A DNA stretch of 64,000 nt, from assembly GCA_026413225.1 (NCBI GenBank), contig CM048576.1:4224501-4288500 (forward strand), written 5' to 3'. How positions within the stretch are numbered: position 1 is the stretch's first letter; each line of letters begins with the position of its first letter. A program made the translations under genes and the position numbers. Under the pieces are notes generated by a model. The model did not search any database. It had not been told where the DNA came from and saw nothing but the letters and a program-made list of their open reading frames with translations. This document shows, piece by piece, positions 1-13,500 of the stretch. The DNA comes from Otis tarda (lineage: Eukaryota > Chordata > Aves > Otidiformes > Otididae).

Positions 1-1452
1 TTACAAAAGTGCTGCAGGTCCAAGTATTTTTGTCACTTTACAAAGGAGACAATGATCAAAGCCAACAAATTCAAGAAAAAAATAAACTTATCTTTCTCCT
101 CTCCCAGTCTAATCTTGCAAGTCAACAAAGGAGAACGCTAATGGGAGAGGGGGAAAAAGAAAATTTGCCCATCTCAAGTGCCTGACTATTTAGTGCATGG
201 AAAAGTCTTGGTACACACATGGTGACGCGAGCAGTTCCCATGCAATTGTTGAATACAGATAGTTTCAGCCACAAGTCATCCTAACACCTTCATAAGTAGC
301 TCTTCGCATGGCAGTTTGATTGCCAGCAGGGAGTGCAGAGTCCAGTCCAGTGAAGTAAAGATATACTTGCACACAGGCACACCCTCTCTGCTCAGCCCTG
401 ACCTTTCGTTCAGGAGCAGTGGCAGGCAGAGTGTACTATATGCAGAGGGCTAGAACTGTCACTACCCAATTAAAACAGAACAAAAAAGGCAGATTAAAAA
501 AATTAAAATGTGCTTTTGATACATGGAATGAAGTCAAATAAATACATTGATTTTTTTTTTTTTTTAAATGTCTAAATACATTTTTATATCCTACACCCGA
601 AGCTCTGTACATTTGGTTTGGTTCTTCTGTTCTGAAAAATTAATTTCTGGTAGCAAGGAGAGGAGCAGAATAGAATAGACTCCCTCACTAACAAGATAAG
701 TGCAGATGCCCCAGAGGAAAAGCACCCCACGCCCACTTTGCTAGAGTATGGTTCATGTCTGGATGGTCCAAACCCTCTTGTCTTAGAGTCCACAGGGAAG
801 ACAGCGGGTGCTGTGTCCTGATACTCTTCATCCAATCTTCAACCACTCCTGAAAACATGACTAGCTTTTGTCTGAAGGAGAAAAAAAAAAAAAAAAAAAA
901 GGAAAAAAAAAGAGCGTGAGGGGGGGTGCCCAATGAGACACAAATGCCTAATATTTCTGAACACTAGTGCTAGCAGAGAAAGTGTTATAAGAGAGACAGC
1001 ACACTCATTTAACCTTAAGACCTTTGTTAGTAATTAAAGCAATTGCATCCCTAGGATTCCTAAGGCCAATTTAAAGGGACCCACAACAACCACTTTACAC
1101 AGCATCAGAGCCACCTCAGAGAAAGAAAAGACAGATTGTAACCATTTTAAATGTTCAAAAATTTTCCTTTGGGACTTTACATCAACATAGCCTTCTCTGA
1201 AAGAGAAGTTGTGCACCCTGGGATGTAGGTCTTTGGCAGGTAGGGGTGAGACAGCTTGCAAACAACCTTTTCAGAGGAAGGAATAAGCTCCTCTGCATGT
1301 GACAGTCTCAATGGATTCAACTGACCTTTCTTAGAATCAGCCGTGTGAGAGCAGCTGAAGTAGGTGAAACTTTTTATGTGTGCGAGAAACACTAATAATT
1401 GACTTTGTGCTCTTTGTTTAATGTGTGAAGCTAACATGGTATATGCTACCAA
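1..1452 (-). other. ARHGEF12: ARHGEF12 3' untranslated region (partial)
   Basis: This sequence follows the stop codon at 1453-1455 and contains no long open frame. I find no AATAAA on the minus strand here. The only close variant is ATTAAA (minus) at 1417-1422, about 31 bases after the stop and probably unused, so the UTR likely continues beyond position 1; human ARHGEF12 also has a long 3' UTR. In transcript sense it carries a U-rich tract at 881-912, an internal A15 run at 551-565 and an AU-rich core UAUUUAUUU at about 535-544. The exact end of the UTR is unknown. Confidence 0.8.
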
Positions 1453-1548
1453 TTATAAACAGTCTGGTTGGGTACCTGAGTGCTCTCCCGTGGAAGCTGA
1501 TCCAGCCAGCCCTTGGCGTCGGAGAATGGTGTAGTCTTCCTCAACCTC
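1453..1548 (-). CDS. ARHGEF12: ARHGEF12 coding exon 40 (last; C-terminus and stop)
   Basis: Residues about 1517-1547. The exon starts in phase 0 after a pyrimidine-rich acceptor ending in TTTTTTAG. It begins [11 protein letters not shown], matching human KVEESYTIL, and keeps LAGSA. It then ends in [11 protein letters not shown] and TAA, unlike the human end SALTDKHSDKS. The divergence is confined to the last dozen residues. The start is supported by homology; the end is set by the first in-frame stop. Confidence 0.85.
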   Translation of the reverse strand, partial: EVEEDYTILRRQGLAGSASTGEHSGTQPDCL

Positions 1549-4500
1549 CTAAAAAACAAACACACCCCCCGCAAAACTCAAGCGGCTATTTCTCTATTTA
1601 CCAAGTGAAGAAAGAGAGCTTCAAATAGGAAAAGAGAAGTTTCACTACAGATGAGTGGACTGGAATCACCCATGTTGCACAGTGACCCACAACGGATCTC
1701 AACTCATTTATCAGCACCTTTATCAGGTCCTCCACTTGCATGCAATATTCCACTTTCTTTTCAGATTTCAGTTAAATTAAAGGCTGGCTACTGACTTAAC
1801 ATGTTGGTATGTCTCGTACATCAAGATGCTATAAACTTTCTACAGCAATAGCTATTAAGTACAGAGAATCCCCATCACATACAAAAAATAATTTTGAATA
1901 TAGTGAGGCTGAAAACCTTGTTATTGGCCTACTGCAAACACCTTAATTTGATATTAGCAGCAGTATGCAACAGATTTGATTAAGTCTTTTTATGTCAGAA
2001 ACTAATATTCCTTAGGCCAGTGGCTTCTTCAAAACTCCACTGTTGCAGACTTGCATCAGTTTTGTCCTGTCCCTCAGGAATCTCTCCAAACTCAAATCAA
2101 AGCAATATACATACCCACTAGCTCTAGCAGAACTACCTGCCTATTGTAACCCGTAAGTTAATGCAAGCAAAGCAGCACCAAGTTTCCGTTTCAAAAGCTT
2201 CCAGAGATAAGAGTCAAAGAAAAAAAGAAAAAAGTTATGGTTCCCTTTCTTCCCCTCAAAATTATTTTCAAGTTATTTTCTAAAACAAAAACTAAGGAAC
2301 ATGAAAACCTTGACACTACAAACGGAAGCACAGTATACCTTTAACTTTTCAAGGTCATCTTCTATCTTCCGAATATACTGCATCATCTGCACACGTGACT
2401 CTATAGAGAAGTGAGGGCTTGCTATAAATGAGCAGGACTCTTCCACTCCCCCCCAGCGCGAGGCCATCATCTCCTCAACAAACGGGGAGCTTCCTCCATC
2501 CGACTGGGTGTCCCGTGGGGAAAGTGGCTGCTGCTGCGCAGAGTCCAAAGAGGTACGGCCACCTACAGCACACTGGAGAACTAGAGATGACACCTCCTCA
2601 TCTGTGGAGCTCTCCTGCACTGTTCCATATCCATCAAGGATCAAATAATTTCCTGTTAAGAGAACAGCTTTTTACTAACACCTCCAACTCAATAATCACC
2701 AAGAGCCACTGAACTGTAGCCAGTTTAAACAGACTTTAAGAAAGATAAGTGGTGAGAAGGCCATCTCCTGAGACATTTTAAAATGGGTAAGAAAAAGCAT
2801 TTGTGAACACTACAAAGAATAGTGATTTTATCTGATTTTATCAGATTTTATCAAAAGTTCAGCTTCTCCTTTCAGAACTAGTTTGGTTCTGAATTGGGCT
2901 TCAGAGATCATAGCTACTTTTTGGCCTCCAGTTTGAGAATTAGATAATTAGATGAGCTAATCACCTACCTACCTACTTTCCTCCCCGCGCCCCGCCCACC
3001 CCCCACCCGCCAAGTCTGTGTTTCTATTATAGCGTCTGAAAAACCTGTACTTATACTAATGGCACCAAACAAATCAGACTGCTGGAGGTCACTAACCTCC
3101 ACTTACTAGCTACGGTACTGAGGATGCTTTTAGATGGGTTAGTTTTAAAATTTAGCCTGCTGATGACAAGTTAAAAGATAAAGCAATTCTATATAGAAAT
3201 GCCTTCTCACCCTGCACCTAGCAATAGAATTATATTAAATAATTTCTGTACAGTATTACAGCAAAGCTAGCATGTGGAGTCAGAATTTACTAAAACCAGG
3301 TCAATCTAATTTTGATGTCCCTGCACAGTAAAGAAAGTAAACAGTGTAAGAGGTGACAAATAAATTAGATGCTTCAGGTTGTTGGCTCAATTTAAATAAT
3401 TTAAAATGTCTCAGTAATTCAGGGAAACAAAAATAATTTTCAATATGTAGTTGGAAAGCAGCATTCAGACAGTCACGAATTGGCTTATAGACACTGATAG
3501 AATCCAATTTTTAAATAAAAGTATATTTATGGATAAGAGATTTCAAGACTAATAGTCATGTAGTAGAAGTAGCTACTGGTAGATAGATTCTATAACATCC
3601 ACATGAGATAAACCTCAACTTGTGTGCTAAATTTAGTGCAGTGTCACCACATCAGCTGATCAAAGCCACAGGACTTTCCAAACACAAAGTGTGCAAAATT
3701 CCATGAGGGCACTCACAGCTGCTCTTAGAGCTAGTTTTCTGCTAGGTTAACAACTCTACAACTTTCTTGAAGGCTAGAATAGATACATTTTGAGATGCTG
3801 CTCAGGTAACTGCACAATATAGCATACGTAGTACTAATAACAGAAATAATAAAATAATAAGCTTTTAAGGACTTCAGATTAAGGTACAGTTCCAGGAGAC
3901 AATTAACAGTGCAAAGATAAACTGTAAGTTTCTTTTCTGAGGCTTGATCAGGAGAAGCCAACACAGTGTCTACAAAAGAGCATGAGTCATGGGGTCTCTC
4001 TGTGTACAGACTAAGAAAGTGCTTTGCCTTCAGGGAAAGCGTTTTCCCTACAGGTCTCAACGGTAGTTGAGAGATAAAGTAAGCCCAGTGGCAACTGCAA
4101 TCAAGAGCTTGCATTGTACCCGTGCCTCTGTAATTACAGTCTGTCACAGCTTATTAAACCCCACACTTTTTCAGCTTCTCCTTTCATAAAACAGAGAATT
4201 TATTAGGTACGTGTTTGTACAGCACTTTTCAGGGCTAAAATGATTGTCAAGGACTGAGTTAACTTTAAATGTCCTATACCACACAAGGAAAAGAAGAAAA
4301 CATACTGTAATTTTCTTTACTATCTTCTATTTAAAACTGAATTCAAGTCTCTAATACTGATCTGGACAGACTATCATGCAATGCTGAATGAAATATGCTC
4401 ACCTGAGATTTGTATTTGCACATCCTCTTCCTCCTTCCTTTCCATTAGTTCACTTTCAGATGGATTTTCATCACTGTGAGCTTCTCGAGCATCAAAAAAA

Positions 4501-7500
4501 TGTTCCCCGCTTTCATCAGCACCCACTCCTTCCAGCTCTGTGGTCGAGATCTCCAGATTCATACTCATGCGGTCTATTGCTAAGTTACTACTTGATCTGG
4601 GGTCTCTCACTGTCAGCTGCATGGCATCCCCTGAAGCTGGTGATTCAGCTGAAGTCCGGAGGCCATAACTAGCTGTGGAGTCATTAGTTCCGGTTCTCGG
4701 AAACATTCTATCTGTTCCGGGCTGGTGAAATTTGTTATTGTCAGAGAGCTGTAGTCCAGGCTCATTTCCACTCTCTGTTTGGGCTTCTTGAGAAATGGTC
4801 CTAAACCTGGGAAAGCGCTGCCGGTCTTCAAGGGTCCCCTTCTCAGAAAAGCCAAACTGCTGTATCAACAATTGTTTCAGCAAGCCCACTGCAAGTAGAG
4901 ATAACGTTCACAAGGCTCCACAGACCATAAACCTCCCTAACAGTGATAAAACTAGGCCACCCTTCTAAAAACATGCATCTCACAGCAGCCAGCCCTCTCA
5001 TTGCTTTGGTAGGAAAAAAAGGGACAAAAATAAACATACAAGGTCTGAAGCCTTACTTCACATTTTACAAGTGATAGCAAACATGACAGTATAAGTTCCA
5101 TTTTGCTTAGGGAAAACTAGAGAACTCATTACTGAAATTATCTAGCAAGTTAGCTGGAACGCAGGCGAGTGCCCAAGTTTTACTCCTATGCCCAAATGAA
5201 CTAAAAACTACAGCCATAATAGGGGATTCCCACCTGAGAAATAAGTATATTGAGAATATTCCACTCAACTTTGAAATGCAGATAAAAAAAACTGAAGACA
5301 CATTTTCCCTAAAATGTCATGCAAATTTATGCTTGTTTGAATTTCAACCCACATTCCCTTAGTTCTCAAATTATCCCAAACACTTCATAATAAGGACACA
5401 TTGTTTGAAACAAAAATATGATACTGTCAAGAGCATAAGAACACTGTTCATTTTTGCCATCTAATGCTCATATAACACCCAAAAACCCTATGATTTCATG
5501 CAACAGAACAGTCACTCATCCACACGGAAGGCTCTTGTCAAAATGTGAGTGACCCACTGCTGCTGCCAGAGGACTGCTCTTTTAAGTCTGAATAGTCATG
5601 AGATGCTAGGTCACAAATACTGCCTTCACACACCCCACAAACTAAGCTTATCTTATCACTGGTCTTTGAAAACAAGTACCAAGAACATTTGTACAGCATT
5701 CAGAATTAGAAAAGGAGTTGGAATCCTATAAGAAGGAGCATAAATGGATCAAAAGATCCAAGATAAACTGTTAGATAGCAGAGAACTGTCACTACTTGTA
5801 TAGAGAGATGGAAGAGGGAATTCAGGCCAAGGATATGAATGCTCTGCATTTTGGTAAAAACAAATGACCCACAGAAAAGCAATACAGACTATTCCCTCTA
5901 AGTACAATTGAGAGACTTTGTGTCCCTTTCAGAGTTGCCAGGAAGAGACATATGGATTAATGAATTCATTCAAATTTTAGGAAGTTATATTTAGGAATTG
6001 CACTGCTAGATCTGATCAAGTAGGTTGCATAGCCCTGCATTCTTCCTCTGAAAGGAGGTATATCAAGAGAACAGAAGAAGTTACTAAAAACCTTCTATAA
6101 GCAATTTTACAGAGTAATCTGTCCATCAGGAAAATTTATTTTCAACACACCCAAGTGTTGATCTAATTATATCCAACCACCTCCCAGATCCTCAGAAAAT
6201 CTGAACCTGGGCTTTGTCAAGCTCACATATATCCAATCTTGTTTGCAGAATTTTACAAAAAAACCATGCAAAATCATATTCTGCAACTCATGCAACCTCT
6301 CCTATTCTGCTTCAGTGCTATGAAAATAAGTCCACAGGCTAACTGCATTGTCTTTTAAAAAACTGCTGACTAGCAATGGAACTGTACAGCACTGCACAAA
6401 GTTCTGCAATATAATTTTGTCATCAAAGCACTTCATGGACAGTAAGTAACAATTCATTACCATCACCATTTTATACACGGGAAAACCAAAGAAAAACAAT
6501 CAAATGCCTAAAACCAAATAAAGAGCCAGTATATGAATTCAGGACTTAGAATTCCTTGCTGTCAGATCCATTTTGTTTTTGCTAAGCGTGATCTACAGCA
6601 CAGAGAGATTTGGTACTTAATAAAAAGAGGCTTTAGATTTTATTTTAGCTCATTGATTTAGATGGCTGACCTAATATCCCACCAGACACTGCCCACAGAT
6701 ACTTACAGTTCCTTAATGCATCCAATGCCCACTGCCCTTCTGATACCGAAGGTAAACTGGTGGTTATGTGTTCATAGCGTCCAGAAGAATCTTTAAGTTC
6801 CAGGTCTGCCTGCTGCACTTTATCAAATTGTCTTTCTGACACAAGATGACTTTCTACATTGGACTTTTCAGACATGATGGGCGAAGATGACTGAGCATTC
6901 AGTATTAAGGAAGATTCAAGGCCCAAATCTTTATCTAGTAAACAGAAAACATACATTCAGGTTAAAAAACTATGTCAAATATGATGATAAATTGCAGAAA
7001 ATTCTGCTTCACACAAAAATCTTTGAAAACATTAAAAAACATAGTTCTTGAGCATGGGCTTGGTAAAAGGCCAATTCATTCTGAGGGAAAAAAGAATCTT
7101 TCCCAGCAATTTATAAAACAGATGGAAATAGCAAGAGGTACGTTTCCAAGAGGTTCGCTATCACTTCTCTACATGACTTGCAAAAAAATCATTATTTTCC
7201 AGAAAAATGTCAAAGCTACCAAAAGATTCCCAAGTCACAAGGAATATGGCTTGGCACACATGCATTCCATGTAGTAAATCTATTGTGCACCTGAACCATT
7301 GTTTTACCTGGACTTTGTAGACTACTGGCAGGAATGTCATGCTGCTCTTTGAGCTTCTGCTGCTCCTCTTCTTCACGCTCTTCTCTGCAGGGAGCAAAGA
7401 AAGAACATATTCTTTTAGTTAAACATATCTGAATCGCTGCATAAGAATCTGTGCTTTGGCTACCAATCTTTGAGCAGAAGAAGAGGTACTGGAAAAAGAA

Positions 7501-10500
7501 AAACCAGCCCTTCCTCCTCCAGCTACTTTTACTTACTCGCCAGGTCCTGACTGTGGTAATGGAATCACTCTTCTAGTACTGCCCATTTTCACAGTCCCTG
7601 CCATCTGAGCTATAAGGTCCTGCCATCTGCAGTAGAAACATGAAATAAAAACATGCAAGGCATGAAGCATAAGGAATACTTCTCTATTTAACACCTCCTG
7701 AATCCAGATAATATTATTACTGCTTTTCCTATCAAGAGAAATATCTCATCTTTTTTTTTTTTTACAAGTTCTGTTACATTCAATGTAATATCTTGCAGCC
7801 ACAAGTGAAGCACCACAGCATAATGCTCACCTCACAAGGATATTCTTCAGCAGAAGGAAATGAATGACAGTACCTTAGCAGGAGCTGTCAGTTGAGGTAA
7901 CTATTTTATATATAAATATAATACAAAAGCATTACGTAACATATCACCATTACTGAAGAGTTTCATACATGACACTACAGCAGTTGCTAAGTATCATACA
8001 AATAAGTCTATGCTGTGCTTATACTTCAGAAGAAAAGTATTTCTACCAAAGAAGAAAAAGCATTTAGCTAGGGAATCAAATTCATGCATTGGGGTGCTTA
8101 TAATGATAGTATCAAAGTCTGCAAGGCTAACTGGTTCTGCATGAAGATGCAGGATTACTTATGTGGCAGTCAGTCACATTAGACTAGAATTGCAAGGGTT
8201 AAACAAAAAAAAAAAAACACATTTTTGAGGTCAGAAAAGGTGTTGGAGCAAGCCAGACAGCAAGCAACAACAACAGAAGCATTGAGTATATGTATGTTTT
8301 TTTGTTTTGTTTTTAATAGGTATATACACACACACACACACTCACTAACGTATGTGTATACACCCTTTCCCTGCTTTTTAGAAGTTGGGAGAGACTATCC
8401 TTGGATACTTGTTACATAGGTCAACATAGCTAAGTTTTTAGCTAAGCTTAGAGAAGGAACTCGGGTAACTCACGGACACCTGCACAGTTACTATAGGCAA
8501 GCAGATGTAAAAGATCTCTCAAGTACAACAAATCAAGCAGCAGACAGAGCTGAACCAACTACTTACACGTTCTTTTCTGAAACAGTCTGTGCAACCAGTT
8601 CATAAATATGAGCGCCATTTTCTGACATGGAGATGACGAAGAAAGCTTTGTTATCTGAATCAACACAGAGAGAAGAATTTAACTAGGTCCCACACAGCTT
8701 TCTGAAAATTCATAAAACCGCGCGTAACCCCAACCCAAAGCAAAGAAAGAAGAGTTCATGAGATAACCCTCCAACGCTGTAAGATACAAACATCGATCTT
8801 TCCCTATCAACGAAATTCATCTATTAGTTCTGAAAGAAAAGAGCCATTACTGCCCAAACCATTTTGAAACAAATTTATTTCTCCTCTTTTCCTTCCTAAT
8901 AATTTCTAGTGCACCTTTCATCTAATATAATCAGAGTACTTTAATTCAGAAGTCTATTTAAAACTCAAGCCATGTCTGTTACTGATGCAAAGAAATTAAA
9001 CAGCTCATACATACAAAGCACAGTGTTGGACAACCAAGAATTAAGCCTATGCATTTTTCCATGTTCTACTCTGGAACTCTAGACAAAAACATTGATCCTC
9101 AACTGATCCAATATTCATTTCTGGCTTCCTATTTCACTTGCTCTGTTGGTTACACTGACCTGTAGCCACCTGACGAACCAGAACAGTGTTCAATTTGATG
9201 ATAGGACTGAAGGTGTGTTTACTATCAGCTGTCGATGCCAAGATTTTACTGTGACACCTCAGTACCAGTTTATCATCTTGTTTCTGCAACAGCACCAGAA
9301 TGTCCTCCAGAAGCAGCGTATAGAGATCTGCACAGAGTGCAAAAGAACCCAGAATAAGTTAAACATTCATAGTTTTATATCACACCCCTGCAGAAAGAAA
9401 AAGGCCGCTTTTTTGATTACTCATGCAGAGGCAGTAATCAGTGCTACGCCATTCTAGGCTAAGCTTGCAAATCTTCCTCATCAAAACTACAGCAGAAAGC
9501 TACAGATGGAATTGGATCATCTCATGACTGACTGCTGTGTCCCTGCATAGCCTTAATGATACTCCAGCACATTTCAGAATTGACAAGAACAATTTAATCA
9601 GCTCTGAGAAACACACAGGCATTATTATAGGTGGCAGTAAGAATCAAAATTGGAAACTGCAGGAATGCTTTTTCTCTGCCTCTTTCTCACCAAACACACA
9701 CAAACCCAACTTTAAGTCAGTTGATGGAACGGGACTCACCAATAGTTTTGTCGCGATTAACCTTCCAAGTTAGAGGTCCCTCATGAAGCATTTTTCTCTT
9801 AGTTAGATCCAAGTTCTGTCACCAAGGGAAAAAAAAAAGTAGCATTATGAAATTTCTGTGGAAGTAAGTAATGGTAAAGTATGGCAACATCAGAGGGAAG
9901 CCTAGAACAGGCACTTCAGTTTGCAAATTAGCAGCTAAATCCGGTCTGGAAAAAGAAACTTTGAGCAGGAGTAGAGTATGCTTGTAAACCCAAATTTTGT
10001 GAGAGGTGTTTGTTACCACTCTTCCTCTTTCACTGCTCTTCTGCAGATGCTGGGGGTCACAGGGTAGAGAATTTTCCTACTAACTTAAGCTATTAATGCA
10101 TTAGGATGTCATCTGATTTCTAGGAAGAGTTTTTTGAATATCCCATATAAAGTTTGCAGTTCTACTGCAGTTCAACTGGTTAATGCTTCAGCACTCCATT
10201 TGCAAGTCAAGTATGCCTACAAAGATACACTGAAATACAAATCATTCCAATGATCTGATGGACTTCATAATGTCAACGGATTCTTCAGTCATTTCACTGC
10301 TTGTGACATTTAGATCTCCAGACAAGCAGAAGTGACAATTTTCACAAGTCATTCCTTCCAAGTCTCAGAGTCTACAATCAATGACAGCAAGATTTCAGAA
10401 CTGCCAGTAAGGTCTTCATTTCCCAACTAAATACTTGCAAGTTTATTTGTGGAAGGATACACGACGTAGTTTTATAGAAAAATCTTCCCATAAAAAATTT

Positions 10501-13500
10501 TTTGGATACGCAGGGACTTGGGGAAGATAAGGGAGTGATAAATGCACAACAGAGAATCTATACAAGACACAGGCATAAATAGCGGTAAAAATTAAGACCT
10601 GGGGATAAAGTATCAAATCATGAGCAGATGCAAAAGCAAAGGAGGAATACCTATTAGGAACACATGAGAAAGAAAAATTTGTTTCAAGTTGCAAGTGTCT
10701 AGCGGTGCACATCATTCACTTGAGACACAAAAATTTCACAGTCTTGTTCCAAGGATGCAGCGTTGCCCGTTCCATTTAACAGCAGTTGAGAGTAAGCGAC
10801 CACTTCCCTAACGTAACTACAAGAATTTATAGGGGCTGTGAAAGACAGTACTTTTAGCACCGGATTTAAGACTGTATTTGCCTATACCTTTGGATCTCCT
10901 ATACGAACCAGTCTGTGTACAAGCTCTTCTTTTAAAGCCTACTGCATTGCTGCACCTTGTGACTCTCTGAGGCCTCCTCAGTTCCAACAGCATAACTAAG
11001 ACAAGTGACCATGTGAGATATATCTGTAATAAGACTTATCATCCACCAGATATATCTTACACGAATCAGTGCATTAGCTTACAGACCATTATGATTTGTT
11101 TCACAGAGCTTGCAAGCTTCATCAGCACTATTGTGTGCAGAACCAAGCCGTTACCTCCAACAAGATCTTCAGGAAAATAGCAAAATTCAAATTGCTTTAA
11201 CTGTTTTAATTTTTGAACAGAAATGTTTATGTCTGAAGATTATCTGATTGTACATGAGACGACTGCAGTAGAAAGAGCCACAAACTGAACAATAGGGTTG
11301 CAATCACAATTTACAGAAAGATTGTTTTAATGTTGTCACTCACTCTGAATTCATCCATCATGGGATCCTCAGACTGCTTCAAGTAGGACAGGTCGAGACG
11401 ACGCTGATAATCTTCCAAATGCTGCAGAAAACGCAAAGAGGGTCACTTTAATTAGCAAACTCACTAGTATCAGAGCATAGGCATTCATGAATACTTCCGC
11501 ACATTCCCAAATGCCCGGGATTCCTCCTCTCACAGGAATACATGTGCAGCAGAACATCTTTAAGCACAATAGAAAGTCACTAGTACAGAGACTCCAGGTG
11601 TTTTAAACAGCTTGTTGCCCTTCAACTCTCTTCTCCCTAATCCTTGATGCTCACTTCATTCACCTCCTACCTGCTTGTTCTCAGACTCTTTGACAGCCTG
11701 GTTCACGTGGTTAAGGATCTGACGACAATGATCTGCTGCTTTCTTGACTTGCTCTTTCTCTTCAGGCAGTTCTGCAAGAGAAAAAGGAAATGTAATAATG
11801 CTTTCCAATGCTTTCTGAAAAAGTCAGAAATCTAGTGCAGTTTACTGATTTCAAATTTGAGAAAAAGAACTTAAATTTGCAGAATAGCCTACCAACAAAA
11901 GCACTGCATTTCAAAGGCAAAATTACAAAAATAGATTTGTGACAAGAGAGAATTCATTCTGCCCTGCACAAGACACCAGCCTCTGATGCTCAGCGTACAC
12001 AGCACAACACTTGTTTCTCTGCCTTTTTTGAGAGGCTTGTGACAAGTATTCATTCCACAAACATCAATCTGAGAAGTATTCTGAGAAATCTAGGAAGTTT
12101 ACTAAGACTCCACCGTGGTACAAAGAGGGTCCTGGGGTACATATTTAAGATCACACACAGTCAGCTAGTCAGATTCCCAGGATTTTGCAACTGACCCCTG
12201 GCTTCTGCATTTGTCCCAGTCCTTTTTATTTATTTATTTTGGAAGAGAGAGAAACAGACAAAAGAAATATAATGCAAAATATCAAGAAAATGTGTTAGAT
12301 AATAACTTTTTTCCATCCAAATAGCCTGTATTTATGTCAACAGCTTAGGAAAAAAGTATCTCTGGCTATATTCATGCAGCCTCATCGCAAACACCCGTCT
12401 TTCATTACAGCAAGAGCAAACAAGAGTTATCTTTCCAGCCAATGTCACTTGATCATATGCAGACAGACACAAGCGAAGCCCATCAATTCTCACTACCACA
12501 AGCCACATTAAGAATTTAGTTAACAGGCATATAAACAAGTACATCAAGGATAATGGAGTGTCACATGCGTTCCTAATTATTATTAGAGTGAACTTATAAA
12601 TGCAGTATATTTTTAATGAGTAATGAAATTATACTGTAGCAAGTATCCACTAGTAAACCTGAAAAGGCACTTGATGGTATTATTAATCATATTTTCTCCT
12701 GTTATGCTGGAAATATCTTTCAGTGTAATACATCTTAGCTAAACTCCACCTTCTGCAAGAACACAAAAATGTTCCATAGTGTTTCAGAGATTCAACAGAT
12801 GAGGAAGATCAAGATTCTGTTGGTGTCTACTGTGTAGGAAAGTATTTCTTTCCAAGTTCAATCTCCTTCAAATTCTTAGTTGACATTATATTGATAACAT
12901 CCAAGATTTTTATATGAGGCTTGTTTTATATCACACTTCAGGAGTGTATGTCAGATTGTATTCTGATTGCACATTTTTCCCAGATAGTGGGAATTTTGAA
13001 CAAATAGTACTCAGGATTTATTTTAAAAAAAAAAAAAACCCAAAAAAAAAAAAAAACCCAAAAAAAAAACCCAAACCAAAAACACCAAGAAAAAACACAC
13101 CCTTAGTAAATAACAAGAAAAGCATGACCTTAAAAAAATTTGTTCTGCACTATCTGCTTTTTGCTCTCTTCTTAAAGCAACATGTTTGCCATAAGCCTTA
13201 ACACTACATGATTTTCACTTAGATTCTGTAATACTTTCCTTGTTTTCTTCCTTGCTCAGAGGTATGCCCTATGTCTATCCAAGCCTGTTTAAAGCAATGG
13301 CATAACTTGATAGGTTTATATTAGAATAATACAAATAGAAATAGGCTAGGAACTGGAGAGTGGAGAGGAGACAGTCAGGAACTCCTGATTTCCTTCTTCA
13401 AAAGCTAATAGGAGATAGAGTTGTTTTGACAGTAACTTTCATAAGCAGAGTGGTTTGGTTTATCTTCAAAGTTTTAACACGCATTCCCTCTAACTTTTTA

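Larger units (their letters stand above)
1549..9159 (-). other. ARHGEF12 introns 33-39
   Basis: These introns separate the PH and tail exons. They include a short (AC)n microsatellite at about 8326-8341, a triple decamer repeat at 2824-2853 and a C-rich stretch on the plus strand at 2981-3012. The largest, 4889-6706, is unique sequence with nothing recognised. Confidence 0.65.

Noticed and set aside
1417-1422. ATTAAA on the minus strand as the poly(A) signal
   Set aside because: It is only about 31 bases after the stop codon, and the 3' UTR in this gene is expected to be long; no evidence of use.
4388-4672. Plus-strand open frame of 94 codons opposite exon 38
   Set aside because: Antisense shadow of a conserved coding exon; the minus-strand frame carries all the homology.
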